64,000 bases of DNA from Desulfobacteraceae bacterium (GCA_014237465.1 JABZFM010000006.1:310001-374000); one strand, 5' to 3'; shown: positions 53,980 to 62,478, counted from the stretch's first letter. Made by a program: numbers and translations. The notes: a model not told the origin generated them from the letters alone.

Positions 53980-56100
53980 ATGAAAAATAAAATCTGCGTT
54001 TTGAATAGTAATAAACCAAACCGATACGATATTATATGTCCTATAAAAGTCCTTGAATCCTCGCTCAAACAAACCTGGGAACATGGAACTTCAATGTGCT
54101 TTGGCCATGACCTACATCGCCCAATTGGACACATGCGTGGGTTAGGTTTATATATAGAACCCGATTTGTGTCGATTGATGGGTATTTTGTCAATTCCTGA
54201 AAATAAGGATGAAGAAATTTTAATAGAAAAATTCCACAGAAAGAAATTGGATGACAATATTTATGGGCGCTCAAAAGAGGATTTGCCTAAAATTTTATCA
54301 TTGCTTCCTTCTCATGTAAAAAAAAATAATCGTATCCTGCCATATCGATTAGAATGTTCAGCTGCATTTAGAAACAATTTAGCAGTGGAAGCATTTCCTG
54401 AAATATTTTCACAAAGAGATAAAGACGGATTGATCGATATTTCAATCTTAAAATTGTATAAACCAGGTCTATTTCAAATTAATGATTTAATCCTATTTGC
54501 ACACCCGTATTTTCGCCGTAATTTATCTCGATTAAACTCTTATTGTACAGATTTTTTAAACTTATTACAAAATCTTCACAATGATGAGAATTTAACTGTC
54601 AAGATAGCATTAGATCCTGATCTGGTCGGACTTTCAAATTCATATTTAGAAACATTTGAATTTGAATATTGGTGGGGGCCAAAATTTAATGATGATCTGA
54701 AAAAAATTCCTGATGGAGTAACTCAACATGTCGAAGTAGATCTATTTAAAAAAGATTATTTAGGAATTGAAAAAACAGAATTTATTTGGGGGGAGATGGA
54801 TGGTAAGCGTAGTTTTGAATGCGAAGAAGTGAGGGAAAGCCCAAGTTTAGGGGTTTCGAAACAATTCTTTGGTAATAGATATGTTCATTCATTAATAGAC
54901 GAGAAAAACAATCAAATTCATTTAGATGGGGCGATACGTGGGTATGGTGAAGATGCAATATTAGACCGAATTGAAAAAAAAATAAATCAGGCTGGACACA
55001 ATTCAGATTACCAGAAAATATGGCGAATTGATGGCAATCTTGATATTGCTACTTGGAAGCAACTTATCTGTCATTATTTCCGGGATAATCATTTGGTGGG
55101 GGAATATCTTGGTGGTATTGAAGAGGTGAAAACAGATAGACCTTCATACAGAGTATCACAATCAGATTGTATCCCTCTTACCGAATATCTCCCAACTAAT
55201 ATGGAGCCAGGCCAAGGAATAAGAATTAGTGTATCATACCATCACCCCAAGATTGGAATTAAAGAAGGAAGAACTATTATCTCTTATGATAGAATAAAAT
55301 TTGACGGTAACTGGATGCAATACATTGAATCTGATACAATCGAAATAATTAAAATATTAAAGGAGAATAAAGAATTAACGGTTTTTTATGAGGATTATAT
55401 TAGAGTCGCATTTGAGGATACAGTTCTGAATCTACCAATATTTATGCATTCAGGTGTTAACCAAAATAATTTAGTAAAAGCTACATTAGATTCGATAAAA
55501 ATAATTTGTAAAACAAGAATTGATAATAATATCGATCAACTTCTTTCTTTTTCCGTAGGAATGATTTTCGGTGATAGATTAGTAATATTCTCGTTTGCGG
55601 GTCATATATCAGATTTCTACGAATGGTTCGAAGGCGGACCTTTTGAGCTGCCCAAATCAATATCAAATATTGGTGAATGGTCTGAGAATATTTATAATTG
55701 GATGACAAATAAATTTACCGTTACAATTGACGTTCCAAATCTTGAAGAAATTGTTAAATTTTCAGGAATTTTAAAATTTGGTAGAAGGCGCGTTAATTCA
55801 AAACAAATTGAATTTTATTGGAGTAATGAAAAAGAGTGTTTAATGTTTAAAGCATTGATGCACAAAAATAAGATTGACACAATAATTAAGCATGGATTAT
55901 CCCTGGCACCAATCATTCATATCAAAGAATCAAAATGTTCAATAACTGGTGATAACTATCCAGATAGTAAGTACTCAAAATATTTAAACGACGGCTCAGT
56001 TGAAATGATTCAAAAGATGGAGATGCTGGGTGCTTTTTGGACAAATAGACATGCAAATTTTGGGAGAAATTCCAAAATCACCATTGAATCAGATTGTTAA
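53980..56100 (+). CDS. Unrecognised 707-residue orphan gene, possible cargo
   Basis: The Met at 53980 (MKNKICVLNSNKPNRYD) is a more likely start than 53881, because the extra 33 residues look like AT-rich noise. No ribosome binding site is strong at either. I recognise no family. Landmarks are CFGHDLHRPIGHMRGLG near the start, VKIALDPDLVGLS, LEYWWGPKFNDDLKKIP, GAIRGYGEDAILDRIEKKI, YHHPKIGIKEGR and a final NRHANFGRNSK. It is the only large plus-strand gene between 47 and 62 kb and is very AT-rich. Its isolation and composition fit cargo such as a defence gene, but this is inference only. Confidence 0.7.
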   Translation: MKNKICVLNSNKPNRYDIICPIKVLESSLKQTWEHGTSMCFGHDLHRPIGHMRGLGLYIEPDLCRLMGILSIPENKDEEILIEKFHRKKLDDNIYGRSKEDLPKILSLLPSHVKKNNRILPYRLECSAAFRNNLAVEAFPEIFSQRDKDGLIDISILKLYKPGLFQINDLILFAHPYFRRNLSRLNSYCTDFLNLLQNLHNDENLTVKIALDPDLVGLSNSYLETFEFEYWWGPKFNDDLKKIPDGVTQHVEVDLFKKDYLGIEKTEFIWGEMDGKRSFECEEVRESPSLGVSKQFFGNRYVHSLIDEKNNQIHLDGAIRGYGEDAILDRIEKKINQAGHNSDYQKIWRIDGNLDIATWKQLICHYFRDNHLVGEYLGGIEEVKTDRPSYRVSQSDCIPLTEYLPTNMEPGQGIRISVSYHHPKIGIKEGRTIISYDRIKFDGNWMQYIESDTIEIIKILKENKELTVFYEDYIRVAFEDTVLNLPIFMHSGVNQNNLVKATLDSIKIICKTRIDNNIDQLLSFSVGMIFGDRLVIFSFAGHISDFYEWFEGGPFELPKSISNIGEWSENIYNWMTNKFTVTIDVPNLEEIVKFSGILKFGRRRVNSKQIEFYWSNEKECLMFKALMHKNKIDTIIKHGLSLAPIIHIKESKCSITGDNYPDSKYSKYLNDGSVEMIQKMEMLGAFWTNRHANFGRNSKITIESDC

Positions 56101-56163
56101 AAATTATCAATTAAATAAAATTTAATATGATTTGTTTATAAAATGAAATGAATTGAAAAAAAT

Positions 56164-56757
56164 TTATATATCTTCGATAGCCTGCTTTAATTGTGAATGT
56201 TCGTGCCAGATGTGTTTGGATTTTCTGATTTTGCTGTTTAACGCGGCTATTTTAGGGATTAGCTTTTCTTTGTCCACCCATTTCGGATTTTTATTGCAGG
56301 TCGCAAGTAATGACTTTGCCGGCTCCCTGAACTCTTTTTCCACCAGGTTTTTGTAGCGCTGGTACGTGTTTTTTTTGCCTTCTGGGTTGCTGATGCTGCT
56401 GTGAAGCATCGCCAAGTCTCGGATCTTTTCAAAGATTTTCTTGATTCTGTAATGGTATTTATTAAACGTGTCAGGGTTAAGTCTTTGATAGTCAATGGTG
56501 TTGAAGGCAGAGGAATCATTGCTTGAGATATCAAAGTCTATGGCCCAGAACTCGTATACGTTTTCTTGCTTGGGTATGCTTAAGAGCAATGCGTGTTCAC
56601 TGTTTATTGCCCAATGAATAAAATCCCAATATGCCTGGCATTCTTCCTCATCTTCCGGATACAAACCATCAAACGCTCTGATCGGTTTCGAAAATGGACT
56701 GAGCGGTAATGCCTCAAAATCAGCCATAACTTGTTTTTGCATCTGTTCTTTTATCAT
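56164..56757 (-). CDS. Hypothetical protein (197 aa) with structured leader
   Basis: It starts MIKEQMQKQVMADFEALP after AAGGAGGT. The N-terminal half is mixed (HALLLSIPKQENVYEFWAIDFD) and the C-terminal half is helical and basic. No family is recognised. Its ribosome binding site is buried in a 12-bp hairpin, so translation is probably regulated. It converges with the orphan plus-strand gene. Confidence 0.65.
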   Translation of the reverse strand: MIKEQMQKQVMADFEALPLSPFSKPIRAFDGLYPEDEEECQAYWDFIHWAINSEHALLLSIPKQENVYEFWAIDFDISSNDSSAFNTIDYQRLNPDTFNKYHYRIKKIFEKIRDLAMLHSSISNPEGKKNTYQRYKNLVEKEFREPAKSLLATCNKNPKWVDKEKLIPKIAALNSKIRKSKHIWHEHSQLKQAIEDI

Positions 56758-56765
56758 CTTATGTA

Positions 56766-56800
56766 CCTCCTTGGTTTCTGTCTACGGAAAACCAAGGAGG
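56766..56800 (-). promoter_or_regulatory. Hairpin sequestering a ribosome binding site
   Basis: On the minus strand CCTCCTTGGTTT and AAACCAAGGAGG form a perfect 12-bp stem with an 11-base loop. The 3' arm contains the AAGGAGG ribosome binding site of the gene starting at 56757. Further upstream, about 56849-56935, two more hairpins are visible (TTTCGATTCG with CGAATGCGAAA, and ACATTG with CAATGC). Confidence 0.7.
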
Positions 56801-56945
56801 GCTCGGCTATAGCACTTTGATTCGAGGGAGAGGACATATGGCATCACTCCATAAATTTTTCGCATTCGAGACCCGAATCGAAAGCTTTAGGATAAGTGAT
56901 GAGCATTGTTCGCGACCGGGCAATGTTTATTGCTGGCTGATATTG

Positions 56946-57323
56946 CTATATGCCTTCTATGTCTTCAATTGGAATTGAGTCGTTATTCCTGGACGATATT
57001 TCAGATTCGTTATTTTCTCTTAATCGCGGCTGGGTATCTGAGGCTTCAACTTTGAACAAATTAACGTCCTGTCCGCGCTTATTTTTGGTTTTTCCTTCAA
57101 AAGTTATACGGATTTTCTGCCCAACTTTGACATACTGCATTCTATCATCCAATACCGTTGAGCCCCAGGCAAAAAAAGTTCCTCTCTCATTTTCAAGATA
57201 ATACCTGGCACTCATGCCTGTGTTTTCGTCCTTTGGCTGCTTATTCACAAGAACCCCGACGATGTTTTCTCCGGGTTTTATAGGTTTCCAAACTCCTGGT
57301 TCTATGGTTTTCCATTCATCCAT
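56946..57323 (-). CDS. OB-fold-like candidate ssDNA-binding protein
   Basis: The 125-residue protein has WKPIKPGENIVGVLVNKQP, ARYYLENERGTFFAWGSTVLDDRM, VKVGQKIRITFEGKTKN and VNLFKVEA. This strand order and the GST-VLDxRM motif are typical of OB-fold proteins in archaeal and phage replication modules. The acidic, polar C-terminal tail (about 100-125) also fits a single-strand binding protein. It lies beside the Cdc6-like initiator gene. Functional assignment is by pattern and context. Confidence 0.6.
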   Translation of the reverse strand: MDEWKTIEPGVWKPIKPGENIVGVLVNKQPKDENTGMSARYYLENERGTFFAWGSTVLDDRMQYVKVGQKIRITFEGKTKNKRGQDVNLFKVEASDTQPRLRENNESEISSRNNDSIPIEDIEGI

Positions 57324-57362
57324 TTTTTTAACACCTCACATTTTTTATATACGGATAGAGGC

Positions 57363-57608
57363 TCATATCTCCATCCGTTTTGATAAGCTAAATTCTTCTC
57401 GAATTTCTTTGCCGCATTCACATTTGTAGACGTGGACTATTTCAACGTCGCTTACTTCACAACCCAAGTGATCTAATTGGTTTGGTTCATGAAGACACTC
57501 TTCTTGAATTTTTATGCCAATCAATTCATCCATCAAACATCCCTCTTGTTTGTCTTTTTCTGCATCGCACCTACTAATATATTTATCGTCGGTTTCAGCT
57601 GATCCCAT
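57363..57608 (-). CDS. Small Cys-containing protein (81 aa)
   Basis: The start at 57608 (MGSAETDDKYISRCDAEKD) is preferred because GGAGGTAACAAAA precedes it. The C-terminal part has VYKCECGKEIREE, a possible zinc knuckle. An 8-bp hairpin (CAATTTCC/GGAAATTG, 11-base loop) at 57627-57653 lies just before the ribosome binding site. No family is recognised. Confidence 0.55.
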   Translation of the reverse strand: MGSAETDDKYISRCDAEKDKQEGCLMDELIGIKIQEECLHEPNQLDHLGCEVSDVEIVHVYKCECGKEIREEFSLSKRMEI

Positions 57609-57717
57609 TTTTGTTACCTCCAGAGGCAATTTCCTCCGGCTGTAAGGAAATTGCACCCGGCACAAGTAATGGGCGACTGTTAATTATTTGCGGATTTTCG
57701 GATTTACAAAAAAATGA

Positions 57718-58950
57718 TTAAATCAGTTCTTTAATGATTGGATCAGGCAGGGAGCACATAATCTCTCTTGTCTTTCCATAACGCCCCATAGACACAACTC
57801 TGGCATTAATAAGACCGTAAAGATCAAGGAAACTAATCATGTCAGAAAAACGCCGCTGCGATAAAGAACGATGTTTTAGATTGACACAAATATTTGTATA
57901 CACATCATAAGCCTGACCTGTTGTGACTTTTGATGATCCCTTCCTAAAAAGACTGTAACAGGCCTGAAGCGCAATTTTTTGCTGAGAAGCCAAGGCATTG
58001 ATCAATTCTGTTGATTTATCTACTTCTAAACTTTGCTCTGCGACATCCACTTCTTTTTCAGTCAAAAAGCCAGAAGTTTCTTCAGCTACACAAACAGCCT
58101 TAGCCAACAACTCAACAGCTTTTCTCGCATCACCAGTCTCCCTGGAAGCATAAGCAGCAACCTTTTTAAGCGCAACCAAATCCACCCGATCCTTCCTAAG
58201 CGCCTTCTCAGACCTAAGCTTCAAAATCTCCAACAAATCATCCGCATCATAAGGCTCAAAAATAATATCAGTCTTCTTCAAAAAACTCAGAATCCGCGGA
58301 TCAAGCATCTTCTCCCAATCCAAACGATTCGTCAAAAAGATGAGAATCAACCTGCAATCAACCTTACGCGGCAAAGTCTTACCAAGAAAAGTCAAAAAAA
58401 AATCAGGATTCGGCAAAATGTTATCCGCTTCATCAATGAGAAAGCACAAAAAACCCTTATACCCAGCAATAGCAGCCCTTATTTTTTCCTGCATATATTC
58501 AATGGGGATACCCTTACGATACTTCCGACTTGAACCATCCAAAGCAATAGCAACTTCATTTAACGCACCAAAATATGTTTTTGGGGAAGTCAAATCAATG
58601 TAATGAAATTGAAAACTGATTTTTCGACGTTCAGCAACTCTTCCAAAAGTCGACAACACATGAATCAAGCTGACAGTCTTACCAGATCCAGTCGGCCCAT
58701 AAATAAGCGCAGACGGCGGATGATCACCATCCAACACAGGAGACAAATGCGAAATTATACGCGATAACTGTTTTTCCCGGATATTTCGATTAAAAATTTC
58801 TTTCAAAACAGAGCTTCTTTCTTCACCAGGAAGCTTTTCATCATCAAGATAATCAGGATTAACAATAAGCGACCTCTTCTTTCTCTTAGAATGAAGGGCC
58901 TCTATTAATGCTTCTGTGCTATCATTTTTATCAGGGTTTCCATCAGACAT
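57718..58950 (-). CDS. cdc6: Orc1/Cdc6-type AAA+ replication initiator
   Basis: The 410-residue protein is laid out like archaeal Orc1/Cdc6. YLDDEKLPGEERSSVLKEIF resembles the archaeal Y.P..LP.RE..... motif. Walker A GPTGSGKT is at 85-92, Walker B FLIDEAD at 170-176, sensor region IFLTNRLDWEKMLDP follows, and TGDARKAVELLAKA is the lid. The C-terminal winged helix (about 325-400) has QAYDVYTNICVNL, LSQRRFSDMISFLDLYGL and GRYGKTREI, as in archaeal Cdc6. Such proteins bind origin repeats and load the replicative helicase in archaea; bacterial chromosomes use DnaA instead. Directly upstream lies an AT-rich region with paired dyads, as expected for its origin. This makes it the likely initiator of the element. 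Confidence 0.9.
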   Translation of the reverse strand: MSDGNPDKNDSTEALIEALHSKRKKRSLIVNPDYLDDEKLPGEERSSVLKEIFNRNIREKQLSRIISHLSPVLDGDHPPSALIYGPTGSGKTVSLIHVLSTFGRVAERRKISFQFHYIDLTSPKTYFGALNEVAIALDGSSRKYRKGIPIEYMQEKIRAAIAGYKGFLCFLIDEADNILPNPDFFLTFLGKTLPRKVDCRLILIFLTNRLDWEKMLDPRILSFLKKTDIIFEPYDADDLLEILKLRSEKALRKDRVDLVALKKVAAYASRETGDARKAVELLAKAVCVAEETSGFLTEKEVDVAEQSLEVDKSTELINALASQQKIALQACYSLFRKGSSKVTTGQAYDVYTNICVNLKHRSLSQRRFSDMISFLDLYGLINARVVSMGRYGKTREIMCSLPDPIIKELI

Positions 58951-59031
58951 TTTCTATACAGGAAATTTTCCAGTATTACCTTCACAGGAAGAGCTTATAT
59001 ATAAATGTTTGTAACCATTCAGACGGAGAGA

Positions 59032-59255
59032 AGCATTGGGGCGAGTGGGTGGGTAACTTTCCGATGGAACTCAAAAAAAAATTTTGTATATATATTATCT
59101 TTTTTATTTATAAATATAATATATATAAATACTTATAATAAATAGATTTATAAACGTTGCCCCGCCAAAGTAATAATATTTAAAATGATTGAACACATAA
59201 CAAATCAAAAAAATGATTTTCCATCGGAAATCTTCTCACCTACCTCATCGCTCCG
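59032..59255. other. Candidate Cdc6-dependent replication origin
   Basis: Upstream of the Cdc6-like gene, TTTCCGATGGAA at 59058-59069 recurs as its exact reverse complement TTCCATCGGAAA at 59219-59230. Each copy is flanked on its outer side by a G-rich arm in the same relative orientation: GGGGCGAGTGGGTGGGT at 59037-59053 and, read on the minus strand, GGAGCGATGAGGTAGGT at about 59239-59255. Between them is an almost pure A/T block of about 70 bases (59083-59153), a good candidate unwinding element. The dyad form TTCCnnTGGAA resembles archaeal origin recognition boxes, although here the G-rich arm sits on the other side. Binding by Cdc6 is inferred. Confidence 0.6.
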
Positions 59256-59671
59256 AGTGCGCAATCCAGCAGAAACCATTCCTTCTCTTTATTCATAGGC
59301 GCCATAAAAGAAGCAGCCTTTTCTGCAAGATTAGTGAGGGATTTTGAAAATTTGGTTGAGAACTGCCAATACCCTTCCCTTTTGGTGATTAATCCAATCC
59401 GTGCCATAACTGCCCTGGCTTTCCAGAGGCTCTTACGACTTATTGCTTCAGCTTTTTCCTTTCTGATGATTTCCAACTCTGTCATAGTGATCTTGCATTC
59501 CCGGACATGTTTGATGGCAAGAAATATCAGAATAAAGCCGGCCCTGAGATCAACAGCGTTCTTATTGGGAAATACAAGACAAGCCAGATCATGCACATCA
59601 GATGTTCTGTATATCTTGTCTTTGTTTGCTTCAATCCTGGTGGAAATGATTGTTTTAGTCCGCCTTCTCAA
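59240..59671 (-). CDS. Winged-helix-like DNA-binding protein (143 aa)
   Basis: It has a TTG start with GGGTGA upstream. The product is basic with a helix-rich core: IYRTSDVHDLACLVFP, LEIIRKEKAEAISRKSLWKARAVMARIGLIT and KREGYWQFSTKFSKSL, where the last two blocks look like a recognition helix and wing. It could regulate the adjacent origin and cdc6 gene. Its final codons contain the G-rich arm of the right-hand origin repeat. Confidence 0.6.
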   Translation of the reverse strand: MRRRTKTIISTRIEANKDKIYRTSDVHDLACLVFPNKNAVDLRAGFILIFLAIKHVRECKITMTELEIIRKEKAEAISRKSLWKARAVMARIGLITKREGYWQFSTKFSKSLTNLAEKAASFMAPMNKEKEWFLLDCALGAMR

Positions 59672-59899
59672 TGAAAATCACCCATATTTTTTAACATGTT
59701 ATTTTTGAAAAATGTCCAAATCTGTCCAGCCATAATCTCTTTAATTTGTTTTTTCCAAAAACCGGGGAAAAGCTGCATTTGGTGCTCATCAAGTGTCATT
59801 ATTGAATTAATGCCACTGAAAGCAGCCCCTTTTTTCAATGGCTCGTCGGTGAAGTCTCTAATTGTTTTTTACATAAAAAGTTTGTGTAATCTTGACGTA

Positions 59900-60466
59900 T
59901 TATTCAATGTCTGCCAATTCTTCATCATAAGGCCTAACTCGCTCATTTTTAGTTGTTTCAGAGGATTTGATTTTGTCAGGCGAATAAATGGGTTTTTTTG
60001 TGGACTGTATTTGTGATGAATATTCTTCGAGCACGATTTGCTGCATTAACTTTATGGGTTCTGAAACACTTTGATTGGAAGAAGCAAATAAATGATTGAT
60101 CAAGGCTACAGTATATGTGGCTTTTTTAAGTTTAAACATCATATTATTCCATTCAGCTTCAAACAATCTGGATTCTTTATTTCTGGCGCCGGCAATCCCA
60201 TATTTTTGGCGCAAACTATTCAGTTCTTCTTCCTTGGCATCATCAATTAATCCTGCATCCCTTATCAATTCAGCTTTCATTTGGCATGAATGAGGCTTAA
60301 ACCGGATCTTGGGGATCTTCCCGAATTCTCGTGTTTGTCGGATATGAAATTCGTAAAACTCATTAAAAATAATCTCCGGGTCCGGGTCATTGATTTGCTG
60401 GATTTTATTTCTAACTGCCTCCAGGAACCGGATATGTCTGTCTGTAAATGAGTTAGAGTTTCTCAT
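59900..60466 (-). CDS. Hypothetical helical protein (188 aa)
   Basis: The start at 60466 (MRNSNSFTDRHIRFLEAV) gives an ATGA overlap with the upstream stop, better than the in-frame Met at 60481. It contains EIIFNEFYEFHIRQTREFGK and a disordered acidic tail (RPYDEELADIE). No family is recognised. It is translated together with the 302-residue gene. Confidence 0.6.
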   Translation of the reverse strand: MRNSNSFTDRHIRFLEAVRNKIQQINDPDPEIIFNEFYEFHIRQTREFGKIPKIRFKPHSCQMKAELIRDAGLIDDAKEEELNSLRQKYGIAGARNKESRLFEAEWNNMMFKLKKATYTVALINHLFASSNQSVSEPIKLMQQIVLEEYSSQIQSTKKPIYSPDKIKSSETTKNERVRPYDEELADIE

Positions 60467-61371
60467 TCTTCCGTTTCCCATTTGCAGACGATTCGGTGTT
60501 GCTTGATGTCATCGATGATCTTTGTTTGTTGATTTTTATTAAGGTCGATCCAGTCATATTGATAATCCTTACCGTGTTGATCCGTTATGTTGATATTGGT
60601 TTGGTGTTCGATTCTCTGTGATTGAATGGCGATATCGCCAAATGGCTCATCCTGCGTTAAAGCAATTTCGCCATTATTTTCCAAATCCAGCAGATGAATA
60701 AACTTCAGGACTCTATCTCTTCTCTCGTCCTCATGATAATAGGTTTTCAATTCACCCAAATTTTTACAATCACATTTGATCAGTTCAGCGAGGATGAGTA
60801 ATCTCCAGGGTAGCAAGTGTGAGATCGAAGACATTTTTGCTTGAAAAAATAATTGTTCAATCTCTCGCCGGTGTTGCTCAACTGGTGTGAACACTGAAAT
60901 AATCGGTTCTATAAAACCATTTTGAAATGATAATTTGAATTCTTTCTTAACCTTTGGTACATCGAAAATCCTTTTTAACTCTTTTCTGAAATGCTGCTTC
61001 TTTAAAATTTCCTGCCGATACAACTTGAGCCGATCCGCTGCAAGCTGTTTCTGTTTCTTTGTCCATTTTCGCTGCTTACTTTTGTATAAAGCCCAGCCAC
61101 AAAAGCTTTTGTCGTCTTTAAATTTTTTTATCCATTGAGGGTCGTTAAGCCATATAGATATAGGCCTTAAAAGCTCCTGTTTGACTTTTATTGAGAGTAT
61201 CCTGCTTCGACAAAGAACGACATCGCCTAATATCCTGATATCAATTTCATTGATTTCTTTTTCTGAAAGGCATTCTTTTACAGCGTTCTCGATTTCTTTA
61301 ATTTCTGACTGTTCAATAAGGTCCCATCTAATTTTAGAAGGATTGAATCCGAAGGCATCTATGACAACCAT
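60463..61371 (-). CDS. Hypothetical protein (302 aa) of the replication module
   Basis: The protein is basic in the middle (SKQRKWTKKQKQLAADRLKLYRQ) and ends in an acidic/polar region. A helical segment SHLLPWRLLILAELIKCDCKNLGELKTYY could be a winged-helix domain. No catalytic motif is recognised. ATGA overlap links it with the next gene. Confidence 0.6.
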   Translation of the reverse strand: MVVIDAFGFNPSKIRWDLIEQSEIKEIENAVKECLSEKEINEIDIRILGDVVLCRSRILSIKVKQELLRPISIWLNDPQWIKKFKDDKSFCGWALYKSKQRKWTKKQKQLAADRLKLYRQEILKKQHFRKELKRIFDVPKVKKEFKLSFQNGFIEPIISVFTPVEQHRREIEQLFFQAKMSSISHLLPWRLLILAELIKCDCKNLGELKTYYHEDERRDRVLKFIHLLDLENNGEIALTQDEPFGDIAIQSQRIEHQTNINITDQHGKDYQYDWIDLNKNQQTKIIDDIKQHRIVCKWETEE

Positions 61372-61396
61372 TTTTTATCAATACTGCTGAAGCCCC

Positions 61397-61693
61397 TCAT
61401 TGCTCTCTCTTTGTTGATTTTTTGCGATGCTCATCACAAAGTTTAAATGGTTTTCCAGTTGCCCGATTTTCACCTTCAACTTTTTTGCCGCATGCCACAC
61501 AAAGCCCCTGACTCCGCCGCCGCTTATAAAGTCGCTGTTTTCGGTTCAGGCCCTGGCCATCAACACCGTTTCTGTAACCGATAAAAATTGCCTTCCCTTG
61601 ATACTCAAACCAACCGACCTCATCTGACCTCACTAAATTTATTAAAGTCCGAATATTTTTTATTTTGCATACCCGACTTGAATTCATTTTCAT
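61397..61693 (-). CDS. Small zinc-finger-like protein (98 aa)
   Basis: The start at 61693 (MKMNSSRVCKIKNIR) is chosen because GAGGTTGATACGA precedes it, rather than the upstream TTG at 61720. It contains GWFEYQGKAIFIGYRNGVDG, then KRRRSQGLCVACGKKVEG and FKLCDEHRKK. The CxxC with CxxH pair suggests a zinc-binding, possibly nucleic-acid-binding, protein. Confidence 0.6.
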   Translation of the reverse strand: MKMNSSRVCKIKNIRTLINLVRSDEVGWFEYQGKAIFIGYRNGVDGQGLNRKQRLYKRRRSQGLCVACGKKVEGENRATGKPFKLCDEHRKKSTKREQ

Positions 61694-61901
61694 TCGTATC
61701 AACCTCAAACGTTTAATCAAAAATACAACTAAATAAACTTTTTGGTTTTAAAAAAAGATGTACCCAAAAAAAAATTATTAATGATGATTACCGCCACCTA
61801 AAAAAAACTTATCAATCACAACAAAACATTCCGGCTCAGGCATCTCAAAAATCAATCAAAGACAACAAAATCAAACATCCAAAAACGGGGAGGGGGTGGA
61901 A

Positions 61902-61977
61902 CCATCCGAATAACATTCGGATGGCGGGGGAGGGAACCCCCTCACCCGCCGAGAAAAAAGTCGCAGAGCGACTTTTT
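61902..61977. other. Three consecutive perfect hairpins in a non-coding gap
   Basis: The gap 61694-62025 has no gene. Within it CCATCCGAAT/ATTCGGATGG (61902-61924, three-base loop), GGCGGG/CCCGCC around a G-rich/C-rich core (61923-61950) and AAAAAGTCGC/GCGACTTTTT (61955-61977, three-base loop) follow one another almost without spacing. The last has T runs on both strands and can terminate in either direction. The cluster is GC-rich in an AT-rich setting. A terminator block is the simplest reading. A transfer or single-strand origin is possible. Confidence 0.6.
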
Positions 61978-62025
61978 GCGAGGTTCAAAAGAAAAAAAAC
62001 CACCATAAAATCGGAAAAATAAAAA

Positions 62026-62244
62026 TTAAAAAAGAATGTAAATAATCTGCGGTTTTTTTCTAAATGCTGATCTTTGTAAATAAATTTTCGGATCTAATAA
62101 GTCCCTGCAATGCCTACAAACAGCAGAACCAGATCTGACTTCCCAACCAGAAAGCTCTTGTTTGCACATCAGACAAATGTACCTGAAAACAGCATCTTTA
62201 AACCGTGTTGAATTTTGTTTTTGGCATATCTCATATTTGTTCAT
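62026..62244 (-). CDS. Small zinc-finger protein (72 aa)
   Basis: The start at 62244 (MNKYEICQKQNSTRFKD) has GAGGTGATCAAC upstream. The product has FRYICLMCKQEL and SAVCRHCRDLL, two CxxC pairs forming a zinc knuckle, and a basic C-terminus (RSAFRKKPQ). The listed longer frame from 62391 is its structured leader. Confidence 0.65.
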   Translation of the reverse strand: MNKYEICQKQNSTRFKDAVFRYICLMCKQELSGWEVRSGSAVCRHCRDLLDPKIYLQRSAFRKKPQIIYILF

Positions 62245-62391
62245 GTTGATCACCTCAATCAAACCTTTATGTATTATCAAAGGTTTGATTATCTGATTCA
62301 AGTTTTGGGGCCCGTTTAGCGGACCCTTCGAAAAATCTTCTCGGTTCTCGAAACCGAAAGATTTACGATAAAGGGTCTGCGTGGGAACCAA
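62245..62391 (-). promoter_or_regulatory. Structured leader with three hairpins
   Basis: AATCAAACCTTT/AAAGGTTTGATT (62257-62290, 12 bp, ten-base loop) ends just before the GAGGTG ribosome binding site of the gene starting at 62244. Upstream are GGGCCCG/CGGACCC (62317-62335 region, one mismatch) and AAATCTTCTCGGTT/AACCGAAAGATTT (about 62333-62364). The arrangement resembles the leader of the gene starting at 56757. Confidence 0.5.
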
Positions 62392-62478
62392 AACGTATTA
62401 TGCTACAATAGAATTATGTTTATCCCTGTGCGGTAGTCACTCAAATTTATATATCCAATCATCCATAAAAATGAACGG

